The notes below the pieces were generated by a model. It was not told where the DNA came from and did no database searches. It worked only from the letters and a program-made list of their open reading frames with translations. From JAJEAD01 sp965221555 (GTDB taxonomy: Bacteria; Pseudomonadota; Gammaproteobacteria; HK1), in the NCBI GenBank assembly GCA_965221555.1, contig OZ244895.1:1054001-1118000 (forward strand): a DNA stretch of 64,000 nt, written 5' to 3'. Made by a program: the position numbers and the translations under genes. Shown one piece after another: positions 34,545 through 43,621 of the stretch (position 1 is its first letter; every line of letters starts with the position of its first letter).

Positions 34545-35770
34545 TGGAAAAGCGCCACGTGTGGCCCGAGGGCCACTGGAACTGGCCCATCGACGTGACC
34601 CACAAGCACGGGGTGCGCTGCGGGGAGATGATTTGGGTCGGGGGCCAGGTGGACCTGACCCCGGAAGGGGTTGTGTGCAACCCGGGCGATCTCGCCGCCC
34701 AGACCCGACGGGTGATGGCGCACTTCGCCCGAGTGCTGGAGGAGCTCGACTGCGATCTGCGGGATCTCGTGATTCTGCACTGCTTCTACGTGAATGACGG
34801 CGGGGTCGACGAAGCGGAGTTTCTCGCCTCCGTCGGCAGATGCCTGCCCTCCGGCGCGCGGCCCGCGGTGACCGCGGTGCCCGTTCCCTGGCTCGCCTAC
34901 GAGGGACTCGAGGTCGAGATAGAGGGCTATGCGATGCGTCGGGAGAGCGGCGCGAGAACTCCGCGTACCCACTGCGTTGCCGGCTCTCCCCTGCCCGCCC
35001 CGTTCTGTCAGGGCGTGCGCAGCGGCAAGATGATCTTCGTGTCCGCACAGTCTCCGATCGGCCAGAGCGGAGAAGTCGCGCATTCCGGCGACATCGTCGC
35101 TCAGACCCGGCAGGTGATGGGCCAGGTTGGCACGGTGCTGGCGGAGCTGGGAGCGGACTTCGACGATGTGGTGAAGCTCAATCGCTGGTATGCGGGCGAT
35201 GTCGGCATCGCGTCCTTCGAGCCGGCCGCGCTGGCCTGTGCCGCCCACTTTCGCGAACCGGGGCCCGCCGCCACCGGAATTCCCGTCCCGCGGCACGCGA
35301 ACGACGATGTGAAGATCAAGATCGCGGTGACGGCGATGCGCGGCGAGGACGGCCGGCGACTGCCCCGCCGGCACGTGTGGCCGGACTCGCTCTGGGACTG
35401 GCACGTGCATCTGCCCTACAAGCATGGTCTGCAGTGCGAAGAGATGATCTTCACCGGTGGACAGGTGTCGCTCGACAAGCGGGGTCAGGCGGTGCATCCG
35501 AACGATCTCTCCGCCCAGACGCACCAGGCGATGGCCCACATCGGCACCATCCTGCGAGAGCTCGGAGCGGATTACGCGGACGTGTGCAAGGTCATCGCGG
35601 TGTATGCCGGAAACTGCGGCGCACAAGCCCTGCACGCGAACCTGCCGATCCGATCCTCGTACTTCGCCGATCCCGGTCCCGCCACTACCGGCATTCCCAT
35701 GCCGGTGCTCGCCTACGACGCGATGATGGTGGAGATCGACGCGTTCGCGATTAAGCGAAAGGAGTGCTGA
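34544..35770 (+). CDS. Triple-domain RidA (YjgF/UK114) protein
   Basis: Protein of 408 residues containing three tandem RidA-like domains, about 10-132, 145-265 and 277-405. Each has a GGQV- or SAQ-containing early strand, an AAQTRRVMAHFARVLEELDCD-type helix, and an end such as VTAVPVPWLAYEGLEVEIEGYAM. RidA proteins deaminate reactive enamines from PLP enzymes and usually have about 130 residues and form trimers. Domain 1 keeps an Arg (GARPAVTAVPV) where RidA has its catalytic Arg; domains 2 and 3 have GPAATGI and GPATTGI, lacking it. Domains 1 and 3 resemble each other most (HVWPEGHWNW versus HVWPDSLWDW). Translation is coupled to pth by a one-base overlap. Confidence 0.88.
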   Translation: MEKRHVWPEGHWNWPIDVTHKHGVRCGEMIWVGGQVDLTPEGVVCNPGDLAAQTRRVMAHFARVLEELDCDLRDLVILHCFYVNDGGVDEAEFLASVGRCLPSGARPAVTAVPVPWLAYEGLEVEIEGYAMRRESGARTPRTHCVAGSPLPAPFCQGVRSGKMIFVSAQSPIGQSGEVAHSGDIVAQTRQVMGQVGTVLAELGADFDDVVKLNRWYAGDVGIASFEPAALACAAHFREPGPAATGIPVPRHANDDVKIKIAVTAMRGEDGRRLPRRHVWPDSLWDWHVHLPYKHGLQCEEMIFTGGQVSLDKRGQAVHPNDLSAQTHQAMAHIGTILRELGADYADVCKVIAVYAGNCGAQALHANLPIRSSYFADPGPATTGIPMPVLAYDAMMVEIDAFAIKRKEC

Positions 35771-35906
35771 GTACGCGGGTCGGGGACCGCCACGATCTGG
35801 TCCGGCGGCAGCGAGCGCCAGCGCGAGATCGTCGCTCGGGCGGTGCTCGGGCGGCCGGCGGGACGCACGCCGCGGGAGACGAAGCGGGTTCGGTCCGGGC
35901 CGATTC

Positions 35907-36680
35907 TCAGTAGCGTGCTCGGGAGCGCTGCGCGTGGCCCGGGTGCAGAAGCCGGACATCGCGGCGCTTGAAGAAGGGGATCAGCGCAAGACCGGCGATG
36001 AAACCGCCGATATGAGCGCCGAAGGCCACCCCCCCGCCGCCCGGCGGCGTTGCCAGAGAGTTGAAGAGCTGCAGCGCGAACCAGAGCCCCAGCACGATGC
36101 CCGCGGGGAGGCGGACCACCTGGGTGAAGAATCCAAGCGGGATGAGCACCAGCACGCGCGCGTGCGGATAGAGCAGCAGATAGGCGCCGAGCACGCCCGA
36201 GATCGCGCCGCTCGCGCCGATCATGGGCACCTGCGATGCGGTGTCCGGCAGCGATTGCGCCAGCACCGCGGCCACCCCGCACAGCAGGTAGAACAGCACG
36301 AATCGTCCGTGGCCCATGCTGTCCTCGACGTTGTCGCCGAAGATCCACAGGTAGAGCATGTTGCCGATGAGGTGCATCCATCCTCCGTGCAGGAACATCG
36401 ACGTGAACACGGTCAGCGCCGGCGGCACCATCTGAAGCTCGGCGGGGAGTTGCGCGCCTTCGAAGAGGACGGCCGGGATTACGCCCAATGCATACACCGC
36501 GACCTGGGCGTCGCGCGCTCCGAGCGAGAACTGCCACAGGAATGCGAGGACGCAGGCGCCGATGAACACCCAGCTCACGACGGGGGTGATGGAACTCGGA
36601 TTGTCGTCGCGAAGCGGGATCAAGGGGGATGACTCTCGGGACTGGTGCCGGTAGCGGGAGTGTCGGGGTCGCGCCGGCAT
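35907..36680 (-). CDS. Rhomboid family intramembrane serine protease
   Basis: Protein of 257 residues with about seven membrane segments. The catalytic Ser is in GASGAISGVLG, the catalytic His in FGAHIGGFIAG, and the loop-1 HxGWMHLIGNMLYLWIF pattern is clear. It opens with PLIPLRDDNPSS, typical of a proteobacterial subgroup. The ATG chosen gives MPARPRHSRYR; a TTG just before IPLRDDNP is an alternative. It is divergent from the TauD gene with repeat copy D between. Confidence 0.88.
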   Translation of the reverse strand: MPARPRHSRYRHQSRESSPLIPLRDDNPSSITPVVSWVFIGACVLAFLWQFSLGARDAQVAVYALGVIPAVLFEGAQLPAELQMVPPALTVFTSMFLHGGWMHLIGNMLYLWIFGDNVEDSMGHGRFVLFYLLCGVAAVLAQSLPDTASQVPMIGASGAISGVLGAYLLLYPHARVLVLIPLGFFTQVVRLPAGIVLGLWFALQLFNSLATPPGGGGVAFGAHIGGFIAGLALIPFFKRRDVRLLHPGHAQRSRARY

Positions 36681-36685
36681 TCTAG

Positions 36686-36865
36686 CCCGCATGTTCCACC
36701 CATATTCGGCCGCTTCGAGCGCCAAGATGCCGTGATAGTGGGTCGCACGGATAAAGAGACGCTGAAGTCGTGGCCGACACCACGTCAAAACGCCGTGACG
36801 TAGTACGACCCGCAAGCGCCCGCATATTGGCGTCCGCGAGTTGAGAAATCGGTGAACCTTGCGGG
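36686..36865 (-). repeat. Dispersed ~180-bp repeat, copy D
   Basis: Complete copy in reverse orientation, exactly 180 bases. Tips CCCGCATGTTCCACC and GGTGAACCTTGCGGG. It sits between divergent genes, so promoters of the rhomboid and TauD genes must lie at or near its edges. Confidence 0.88.
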
Positions 36866-36978
36866 CTGGCGGCAGCTTCGGCGGGCGGCGCGCGGTGCGT
36901 CGCATCCCCGCAGGGTGGCGTCGCGAAGCGGGCGGCTCTATAAGGGAGAGACCGCGAGCGGTGTGGAGCAAGCAGCCG

Positions 36979-37923
36979 ATGTCCGAGCTCAGTCTGAGTC
37001 CCTTGCCCGCTCCCTTCGGGGCAGTGGTGCACGGCGTCGATCTCTCGCGGGACCTCGGCGCCGACACGCTGCGCGCTCTGGCCCTGGCCTTCGTCGAACA
37101 CAAGGCACTGCTGTTTCGGGACCAGGCTCTTTCTCCGGAAGCCTATGCCGCGTTCGCGCGAGCCTGGGGCGTGCCGCGGGTCGACGGATTCGCCGAACGC
37201 AACGTTCCCGGATTCGACTACATGGCGACGGTGGGCAACGTCGGTGGGGTGAATGCGCAGGAGGCCTACCGTAACGGCGCTTCCTTCTGGCACACCGACT
37301 GCGCGGCGGAAGCCGATCCGGATGCGACGACGATGCTCTATTGCCTGGAGGCGCCGGCCCGAGGCGGGGAGACGCTCATCGCCGACATGGAGGCCGCCTA
37401 CGAGGCGCTCGACGAGGAGACCCGGCGGGAGATCGAGCCCCTCGTCGCGGTCCACCGGTACTCCGGTACCGGAGAGATCGTCGGTGGCCGCGAGGAGTGG
37501 GAGCATCCGCTCCAGCCGGTGAGCGAGGAGACCGCCAGACGCTTGCCGCCGCCGGCGCGCCGCCCGGTCGCAAGGCGGCATTCGGTGACGGGGCGCAGGG
37601 GTCTCTACTCCCCCGCCGGGTCGATGGTCGCCATCGAAGGCATGGCGCGCGAAGCCTCGCATCGCCTGATGCGCCGGCTGAAGCTCCACGCAATCGGCGA
37701 AGAGTTCCGTTACGCGCACCGCTATCGTCCCGGCGACCTGCTGATGTGGGACAACACCTCGACCCTGCACTTCGCCCGGCCGATCGGCGCCCCCACCGAC
37801 CGGCACGAACGGCGCCTGCTCTACCGGATCGTTCCCCTGGGGCTGCCACGGCCCTTGTCGTCTTGCGCTTGGGAGCCCTCCGGACAGATCCGAGATTCCG
37901 GCCCGCGCCCGTCCGTGCGATGA
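36979..37923 (+). CDS. TauD/TfdA-family Fe(II)/2-oxoglutarate dioxygenase
   Basis: Enzyme of 314 residues. The iron ligands are visible: HTD in SFWHTDCAAE, and the distal His in DNTSTLHFARP, with a 2-oxoglutarate-binding Arg in RRLLYRIVP. The N-terminus (FGAVVHGVDLSRDL) is typical of the family. The substrate may be a sulfonate, carboxylate or other small molecule; it cannot be read. Start ATG gives MSELSLSPLPAPFG; an upstream in-frame codon lies in the repeat edge. A PhyH oxygenase follows. Confidence 0.88.
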   Translation: MSELSLSPLPAPFGAVVHGVDLSRDLGADTLRALALAFVEHKALLFRDQALSPEAYAAFARAWGVPRVDGFAERNVPGFDYMATVGNVGGVNAQEAYRNGASFWHTDCAAEADPDATTMLYCLEAPARGGETLIADMEAAYEALDEETRREIEPLVAVHRYSGTGEIVGGREEWEHPLQPVSEETARRLPPPARRPVARRHSVTGRRGLYSPAGSMVAIEGMAREASHRLMRRLKLHAIGEEFRYAHRYRPGDLLMWDNTSTLHFARPIGAPTDRHERRLLYRIVPLGLPRPLSSCAWEPSGQIRDSGPRPSVR

Positions 37924-37985
37924 TCTCTTGAAGCCCGTGCGACCACGCCATGCCGTCTCCGATACGAGACTCGGGAAGTGATCCG

Positions 37986-38828
37986 ATGAGTGCTGTCGAC
38001 TCCGCCGAGTTCTTCCACGAGAACGGCTTCGCGCGCACCGGAAGAATTCTCGGCCGGGAAGAGGCACGCGGGGTTCGCACCCTGGTCGAGCGCTTCGAGC
38101 GCGAGCACCCCGAGGCGGTGGGCAAGCTCGACCTGAAGGCGAGCCTGCTCTTCCCGAGCCTGGATCGCCTCTCCGCCCACCCCGCGATCATGGCGCGCCT
38201 CACCGAAGTGATGGGACCGAACGTGATGTGTCACAGCGCCTCGTTCCGTAACAAGGCGCCGGACGGGCGCACTTTCGTGGGCTGGCACCAGGACACCGCC
38301 TACGAGTGGGTCGACCCGCCCAAGATCGTCGCCTGGCTCGCGGTCACCGACTGTACGAAGCGCAACGGCTGTCTGCGCTTCATTCCCGGTTCGCAGGCGT
38401 GGGGCCGGCTCCGGCACGTGGAGACCGCGAACCCCGACAGCATGCTGACGCACTCTCACCATGTCGTGGACGACTTCGACGAGGGCCTCGCGGTGGACAT
38501 CGAGCTCGAAGCGGGAGAAGGCGTGATCTTCCACTACGGAGTGGTACACGGCTCCGCGCCCAACCACTCCGACGACCGGCGCATGGCGGTGTTCTTCGAC
38601 TACGTGCGTCCCGACTCGGTCCGGCGCGGCGAGCGCGAATCGGCCCGGCTGGTATGCGGGGTGGACGAGGCGGACAACTACGACCACGAACCCGCGCCCA
38701 CCACCGACTTCGGACCGGCCGAGATCGCGGCCCACCGCGCGGGAGTGGAGAAGTTCGTGGCGAACTTCTACGCGGAGTGGGCGGGCGACATCGAGGCGCT
38801 CTCGGGGCACGCGCGCAACCGGATCTGA
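37986..38828 (+). CDS. Phytanoyl-CoA dioxygenase (PhyH) family protein
   Basis: Protein of 280 residues, Fe(II)/2-oxoglutarate oxygenase. The HxD pair is in GWHQDTAYEW, and the second His with downstream Arg is in VVHGSAPNHSDDRR. It resembles bacterial PhyH proteins of the ectoine hydroxylase type in general form, but the substrate is not readable. The ATG with GGGAAG upstream (MSAVDSAEFFHENG) is preferred over an in-frame ATG 12 codons earlier. It sits between TauD and the aminotransferase on the same strand. Confidence 0.87.
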   Translation: MSAVDSAEFFHENGFARTGRILGREEARGVRTLVERFEREHPEAVGKLDLKASLLFPSLDRLSAHPAIMARLTEVMGPNVMCHSASFRNKAPDGRTFVGWHQDTAYEWVDPPKIVAWLAVTDCTKRNGCLRFIPGSQAWGRLRHVETANPDSMLTHSHHVVDDFDEGLAVDIELEAGEGVIFHYGVVHGSAPNHSDDRRMAVFFDYVRPDSVRRGERESARLVCGVDEADNYDHEPAPTTDFGPAEIAAHRAGVEKFVANFYAEWAGDIEALSGHARNRI

Positions 38829-38877
38829 GCTCTCCCCGGCAGTGCGGGGATCATGCCCTGCTGCCGCCGGTCCTGAG

Positions 38878-38894
38878 TGCGAAAGCCTTTCGCA
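38878..38894. promoter_or_regulatory. Near-perfect palindrome, possible operator
   Basis: TGCGAAAG and CTTTCGCA are perfect inverted 8-base arms around one base, in the 234-base space upstream of the aminotransferase gene. This is the size of a dimeric repressor site, but no regulator gene is adjacent. Confidence 0.3.
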
Positions 38895-39062
38895 GTCGCG
38901 GCGGCGCGGCGCTCTGTTGCTCCCTCGTCGCCGGGTGCTTTCCCGCCCGTGGCGGCGGGAGACGCTCGGCCGCATGTCATTGATGTAGCCCGGCGTCTCG
39001 ACCACCGCCGCCGGCGGCGTTAGCATCGCGGCCGAATCACCGAATCGCCGAGGATCGCTCCG

Positions 39063-40415
39063 ATGCCGAACGACGCCAATGCCGCGCTGCTCGACCGCGA
39101 CCACACTCACCTGCTGCATCCACTGCACAGCCGCAAGGTGCATGCGAACGCCCGAGTCTGGAGCCGGGGCGAAGGGGCCCTGATCTACGATGCCAACGGC
39201 GAGGAGTTCATCGACGGTCTCGCCGGCCTGTGGAACAACACCGCGGGCAACGGACGTCCGGAGCTTGCCCGGGCCGCCGCGTCGCAGCTCGAGGAGCTCG
39301 CCTTTGCGTCCGGCTACGCCGGAAGTTCGAATCCGCGTGCGATCGAGCTGGCCGAGCGCCTTTCCGGGATCTGCTACCCGGACATCAACCGCTTCTACTT
39401 CACCTCCGGCGGCGGCGAGTCGAGCGACTCCAATTTCAAGATGGCTCGCTACTACTGGAAGCTCAAGGGCCGTCCCGAGAAGGTCAAGTTCATCTCCCGG
39501 CAGTGGGGATATCACGGCGTGACCTTCGCCGCGATGTGCGCGACCGGGATCTCTCCCTACCACCCGATGTTCGAGCCCCTCATCCCGGAGTTCGTGCACG
39601 TCCCCTCTCCCTATCCCTACCGCTACGAGGCGCCCCCGGACGCCGCGAGCCAGGGTATCGCCGCCGCCGACGAGCTCGAGAAGAAGATTCTGGAGGAGGG
39701 TCCCGAGACGGTGGCGATGTTCCTTGCCGAACCGGTGCAGGGCGCGGGCGGGGTCATCGTGCCGCAGGACGATTACTTCCCCCGGATCCGCGAGATCTGC
39801 GACGAGTACGACGTGCTGCTCGTCTCGGACGAGGTGATCACCGGCTTCGGCCGCACCGGTCGCATGTTCGGTCTGGAGCACTGGGGCGTGCAGCCGGACA
39901 TGATCCAGTTCGCCAAGGCGATCACCTCCGGCTACTTCCCGCTCGGCGGCATCGGCATCAGCGACGAGATCGCCGACACCATCGACGAGGCGGGCAAGCC
40001 CTGGATGCACGCCTACACCTACAGCGCTCACCCGGTGGGATGTGCGGTGGGCCTCGCGATGCTCGACATCGTTCGAGACGAGGACTTCCCGGGCCAGGCG
40101 GCAGCCAAGGGCAAGCGGCTCCTCGTCGGGCTGAAGGATGCGCTCATCGACCATCCCCATGTCGGCGACATTCGCGGACTCGGTCTGATGTGCGCGGTGG
40201 AGGTGGTCAAGGACCGCGCCACCAAGGCCCCCTTCACGCCGGAGGACGGGATGGGGCCGAGGCTCATGCAGGCGATGGTCTCACGCGGGCTCTTCACCCG
40301 GTTGCGCGGCGAGGATGTCATCTGCCTCGCGCCGCCCATCGTCGCGAGCGACGATCAGATCGATCGCATCGTCGAGATCGTCCACGACGCGGTTCGCGAC
40401 GTGCTCGGATCCTGA
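39063..40415 (+). CDS. Class III (omega) aminotransferase
   Basis: PLP enzyme of 450 residues. It has the aromatic N-terminal WNNTAGNG region, TSGGGESSDSNFKMARYYW for phosphate binding, VSDEVITGFGRTG with the PLP-ring Asp, and the Schiff-base Lys in FAKAITSGYFPLGG. This group includes beta-alanine:pyruvate, putrescine:pyruvate and taurine:pyruvate enzymes; the amino donor cannot be told by eye. A nearby amine oxidase and oxygenases fit amine catabolism. ATG start gives MPNDANAALLDRDHTHLLHPLH. Confidence 0.92.
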   Translation: MPNDANAALLDRDHTHLLHPLHSRKVHANARVWSRGEGALIYDANGEEFIDGLAGLWNNTAGNGRPELARAAASQLEELAFASGYAGSSNPRAIELAERLSGICYPDINRFYFTSGGGESSDSNFKMARYYWKLKGRPEKVKFISRQWGYHGVTFAAMCATGISPYHPMFEPLIPEFVHVPSPYPYRYEAPPDAASQGIAAADELEKKILEEGPETVAMFLAEPVQGAGGVIVPQDDYFPRIREICDEYDVLLVSDEVITGFGRTGRMFGLEHWGVQPDMIQFAKAITSGYFPLGGIGISDEIADTIDEAGKPWMHAYTYSAHPVGCAVGLAMLDIVRDEDFPGQAAAKGKRLLVGLKDALIDHPHVGDIRGLGLMCAVEVVKDRATKAPFTPEDGMGPRLMQAMVSRGLFTRLRGEDVICLAPPIVASDDQIDRIVEIVHDAVRDVLGS

Positions 40416-40421
40416 GCGCAA

Positions 40422-40440
40422 GCCCTCTCCCCGAGAGGGC
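40422..40440 (+). terminator. Short GC-rich hairpin after aminotransferase gene
   Basis: GCCCTCTC and GAGAGGGC pair perfectly around a 3-base loop, seven bases after the stop codon. No T-run follows. Position between convergent genes makes termination plausible. Confidence 0.5.
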
Positions 40441-40533
40441 GCCGCGCCGTGAGTTTCTTCGCGGGCGGCTCGCTGCCCGCGCGCCGCGAAAGAGTCGGCC
40501 GCAACCCCTGCGCCGAGGGCGTGACCGCGTGCG

Positions 40534-40956
40534 TCAGCCGGTCTCCTCGATCTCGAAGCGATGGCTGACCTCGACCCCTCCCGCTCGCAGCATCGCGGTG
40601 GCCGAGCAGTACTTCTCCGCCGAGAGGCGCACCGCCCGTGCCACGCTCTTCTCCGAGAGCCGCCGTCCGGAGACCGTGAACTTCATGTCGATCTCGGTAA
40701 AGACTTTCGGGACTTCGTCGGCGCGCTTCGCGTCGAGCTCGACCACGCAATCGCTCACCGCCTGACGCGCCTTCTTCAGGATGGTGACGATGTCGAAGGC
40801 GCTGCACGCGCCGGCTCCGATCAGCATCGCCTCCATGGGGCGGAGGCCGATGTTGCGCCCCCCGTGGCCGGGGTCGCCGTCGAGCACCACGCAGTGGCCG
40901 CTGCCTGACTCCCCCACGAAGGCTACGTCTTCAAGCCACTTGATCCTCGCTTTCAT
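40534..40956 (-). CDS. OsmC/Ohr family peroxidase-like protein
   Basis: Protein of 140 residues. Peroxidatic Cys is in GAGACSAFDIVTIL and the second Cys in EKYCSATAML, the usual OsmC pair. The early MKARIKWLEDVAFVGES and GGRNIGLRPMEAML fit the YhfA-like subgroup. It likely reduces organic hydroperoxides with thiols. It is convergent with the aminotransferase; repeat E lies upstream. Confidence 0.9.
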   Translation of the reverse strand: MKARIKWLEDVAFVGESGSGHCVVLDGDPGHGGRNIGLRPMEAMLIGAGACSAFDIVTILKKARQAVSDCVVELDAKRADEVPKVFTEIDMKFTVSGRRLSEKSVARAVRLSAEKYCSATAMLRAGGVEVSHRFEIEETG

Positions 40957-41065
40957 GACTCGGCCCTCCGGCCCGCAACGTTATCCGGAATGATACGTGC
41001 CCCGGGGTCGAGGGGCGGGCGGGGTGTACCGGGGGCATGGAGCGGATGCGCGAGCGGAGCCCTTG

Positions 41066-41245
41066 CCCGCAAGTTTCACCGATATTCGGCCGCTTCGGGC
41101 GCCAAGATGCCGTGATAGCAGGAAGCACGGACCGAAAGACGCTGAAGTCGTAGCTTTCACTACGTCGTTGCGGCTTGAGGGAGTACGGCCTGCTAACACG
41201 AGCATATTGGCGTCCGCGAGTTGAGAAATCGGTGAAACTTGCGGG
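41066..41245 (-). repeat. Dispersed ~180-bp repeat, copy E
   Basis: Complete copy of exactly 180 bases, reverse orientation, and one of the best preserved. The tips CCCGCAAGTTTCACCGAT and ATCGGTGAAACTTGCGGG are a perfect 18-base inverted repeat. It fills most of the space between the OsmC start and the next gene's stop. Confidence 0.92.
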
Positions 41246-41273
41246 CCAGCCACCACGGGGGGGCTTGCGTGCG

Positions 41274-42605
41274 TCACGACGGCGTCTCTTCTCGGTGCTG
41301 CCCCTCCCGCAGGCGCCGGCGGGCGCCGCGCAGGTTGCGCAGGTGGAACATCGGATGCGCGGTCAACGCCGCGCGCAGAACCCGGATTCGCCGGTAACGC
41401 GGCATTGGGGTGCGCGCCAGCCACATGGCGAGGAGCCGGGCGAGGATGCCCTGCTTCTTGCGGACCTGGTGCCCCTGGGTGTCGTGCATCGCCCGCATGC
41501 CTTCCGGCGCCGGCTCCGCGAGCAGGTAGCCGGCCTTCACCGCCTCGCGAAACAGGGCGTCTCCGGCCCGGGTTCTCGCCACCACCAGGCAGCGACCGAC
41601 GCGTTCGTCGCCTTCCGGCGCCCCGCCTGGCCAGTCGTCGGCCGAGGTGATGTCCGCCACCTCTCCGGTATGGTCCGGACAGATCTTGCAGCGGAACTGG
41701 GTCTTCCACTTTCGGTGGTAGGGGAACCACATGTCGAGGTAGGACTCCTCCGCCTCGCGCCCGTCCCGGGCGCGGGCGTGGGTCGGGCCCGGCCAGCCGT
41801 GTCCCCGGTAGCGCATGGTTGCGAGCTCCTCCTCGCGCAGACCGTGGCGGGCGAGGAACTCGTGGGATGACTGCTGCCTGGGCACTCCCGCGCAGGAAAT
41901 GGTCAGGGTGTAGGGCACCAGGCGGTCGACCCGGGGGTCGTGGCGCGCGAGGTTGCGAATCGCCGCGACGTCGCAGGGCTTGCCGATGAACGCGAAACGC
42001 CGCCCCCGGTCGAGGAGCGCGGTGACATCGACCAGCGGAGCCGCGGGCCCGTAGCGCGAGGCGGTCCCGGCCAGCACCTCGCCCGCGCTGAAGCTCAGCC
42101 TGCGTTCGGTCTGCATCGGGGCGTCGCGGGCCGCGCCCACGTGGAGCACGAAGTCGACCTTGCCGTGGTCGAGGAGGTACATGCCAAGCGCGGTAAGCGC
42201 GCCTCCCGCCGCGGCCCGATGCTGAACTTCATCGTCCGCCGCTCGGCCCCTCCACACGCTCACCCCAGGACCGAACACCGGATCTTCGAGCGCGCTGCGC
42301 TCCGCCGCCGCGCCGTCGATGACGACTCCGGGACAGGTCTTGAGGATCTTCTTCAGTGTTCCGGGTGAAATGGGGGCCTTCTGTTGCGGGCGCAGGAAAC
42401 CCGGTGAGACGAGACGCATCTCGACCTTGTCCCGCCCCGCCACGCTCTCGCACAGCCCGCAGCCGATGCACAGCCCGCCGCGGCAGATTTCCTCCAGATC
42501 GCGCGCACGCCGAATCACCTGCGCATCGAGCTCCTTGAGGGAGAACCGCGCTCGATTGTAGTGTTCGCTACCACGGCCACGAAAGCCGGCCAGGGTGCGA
42601 AGCAC
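41274..42605 (-). CDS. Coenzyme F420 hydrogenase/dehydrogenase beta-subunit (FrhB) family protein
   Basis: Protein of 443 residues with the FrhB-family layout. An Fe-S motif near residue 46 reads CIGCGLCESV, a second Cys set lies in FRCKICPDHTGEVADITSADDW, and KPCDVAAIRNLAR is typical. Family members use F420 or flavins. In this kind of organism F420 is not expected, so the real cofactor may be flavin, with a role in sulfur, chlorophyllide-like or sugar chemistry. The C-terminus is very basic (RNLRGARRRLREG). The start is a GTG; an internal start could not be excluded. It is divergent from the second PhyH gene. Confidence 0.82.
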   Translation of the reverse strand: MLRTLAGFRGRGSEHYNRARFSLKELDAQVIRRARDLEEICRGGLCIGCGLCESVAGRDKVEMRLVSPGFLRPQQKAPISPGTLKKILKTCPGVVIDGAAAERSALEDPVFGPGVSVWRGRAADDEVQHRAAAGGALTALGMYLLDHGKVDFVLHVGAARDAPMQTERRLSFSAGEVLAGTASRYGPAAPLVDVTALLDRGRRFAFIGKPCDVAAIRNLARHDPRVDRLVPYTLTISCAGVPRQQSSHEFLARHGLREEELATMRYRGHGWPGPTHARARDGREAEESYLDMWFPYHRKWKTQFRCKICPDHTGEVADITSADDWPGGAPEGDERVGRCLVVARTRAGDALFREAVKAGYLLAEPAPEGMRAMHDTQGHQVRKKQGILARLLAMWLARTPMPRYRRIRVLRAALTAHPMFHLRNLRGARRRLREGQHREETPS

Positions 42606-42769
42606 ACCGCATTAGTGAATGGATTCCCGCCCGATCCGACCCGGCAGGCACTGCATGGCGATGACGGCGGCAACGACCGGTCTGGTTCCTCTGGTCTCGC
42701 TGCTGACCCGGAGGCCACGAGAAACGACGCGTAGCGAGAGTCTTCGCAAGGGCAACGAGGGGTGATGCG

Positions 42770-43615
42770 ATGGATGCCGAGACGGCACGCGCGCTCGCGC
42801 GGGTGAGTGATGCCGACATCGAAGCCTACGAGCGCGACGGCGCGCGTTGCCTGCGGCGCGTGTTCGAAGCGAAGTGGCTGGACCTCATCGCCCGCGGCAT
42901 CGAGCACGATCTTCGCGATCCGGGGCCCTACGGGCGCGTACAGTCCCCGCCCGACGATCCCGGCTTCTTCTACACCGACTATTGCATGTGGCGACGCATC
43001 CCCGAGCTGCGGCGCTTCGCGCTCGAAAGCCCGGCCGGGGCGCTGGCGGCGCGGATGATGCGCTCCGAGCGGGTCGGATTCTTCTTCGATGGACTCTTCG
43101 TGAAGGAGCCGGGCACGCGGAAGGAAAGCGCCTGGCACCAGGACCAGGTCTATTACAACGTCGACGGAAACCAGGCTCTGGTGATGTGGATTCCGGTCGA
43201 TCCGGTCGGAGAGGAGGCCTGTCTGCAGACGATCCGGGGCGCCCACCGCTGGCCGCAGCGTTTCGAACGCCGCATGCTCGACGATGGCCGGGATATCTCC
43301 TTTGGCGCGGACGGCGGCGACTACGTCCCGGTTCCGGATATCGAAAGCCGGCGCGAGGACTACGACATCATGTCATTTGCCATGGAGCCCGGTGACGTCA
43401 TCGTTTTCCATCCCATGATGCTGCACGGGGCCCGCGGCAATCCTTCCTCCACTTTGCGCCGGCGCGCCCTGCAGACGACGTGGCTCGGTGACGACGCGGT
43501 GTACGGCGAGCGTCCGGGAGACGTGGAGCCGCACATCACCGGGCACGATTTCAAGCCCGGTGACCGCCTCATCGACGTGGAATCGGTGTTTCCGCGCGTG
43601 TGGCCGAGAGCCTGA
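42770..43615 (+). CDS. Phytanoyl-CoA dioxygenase (PhyH) family protein, second copy
   Basis: Protein of 281 residues. Iron ligands: HxD in SAWHQDQVYYN and distal His in MMLHGARGN, with Arg residues in STLRRRALQTTW. It is only distantly similar to the other PhyH protein here. The FadB-like gene begins six bases after its stop, so both are in one operon, suggesting a CoA-thioester or fatty-acid-like substrate. ATG start; the frame begins close to it. Confidence 0.88.
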   Translation: MDAETARALARVSDADIEAYERDGARCLRRVFEAKWLDLIARGIEHDLRDPGPYGRVQSPPDDPGFFYTDYCMWRRIPELRRFALESPAGALAARMMRSERVGFFFDGLFVKEPGTRKESAWHQDQVYYNVDGNQALVMWIPVDPVGEEACLQTIRGAHRWPQRFERRMLDDGRDISFGADGGDYVPVPDIESRREDYDIMSFAMEPGDVIVFHPMMLHGARGNPSSTLRRRALQTTWLGDDAVYGERPGDVEPHITGHDFKPGDRLIDVESVFPRVWPRA

Positions 43616-43621
43616 AGAGGA

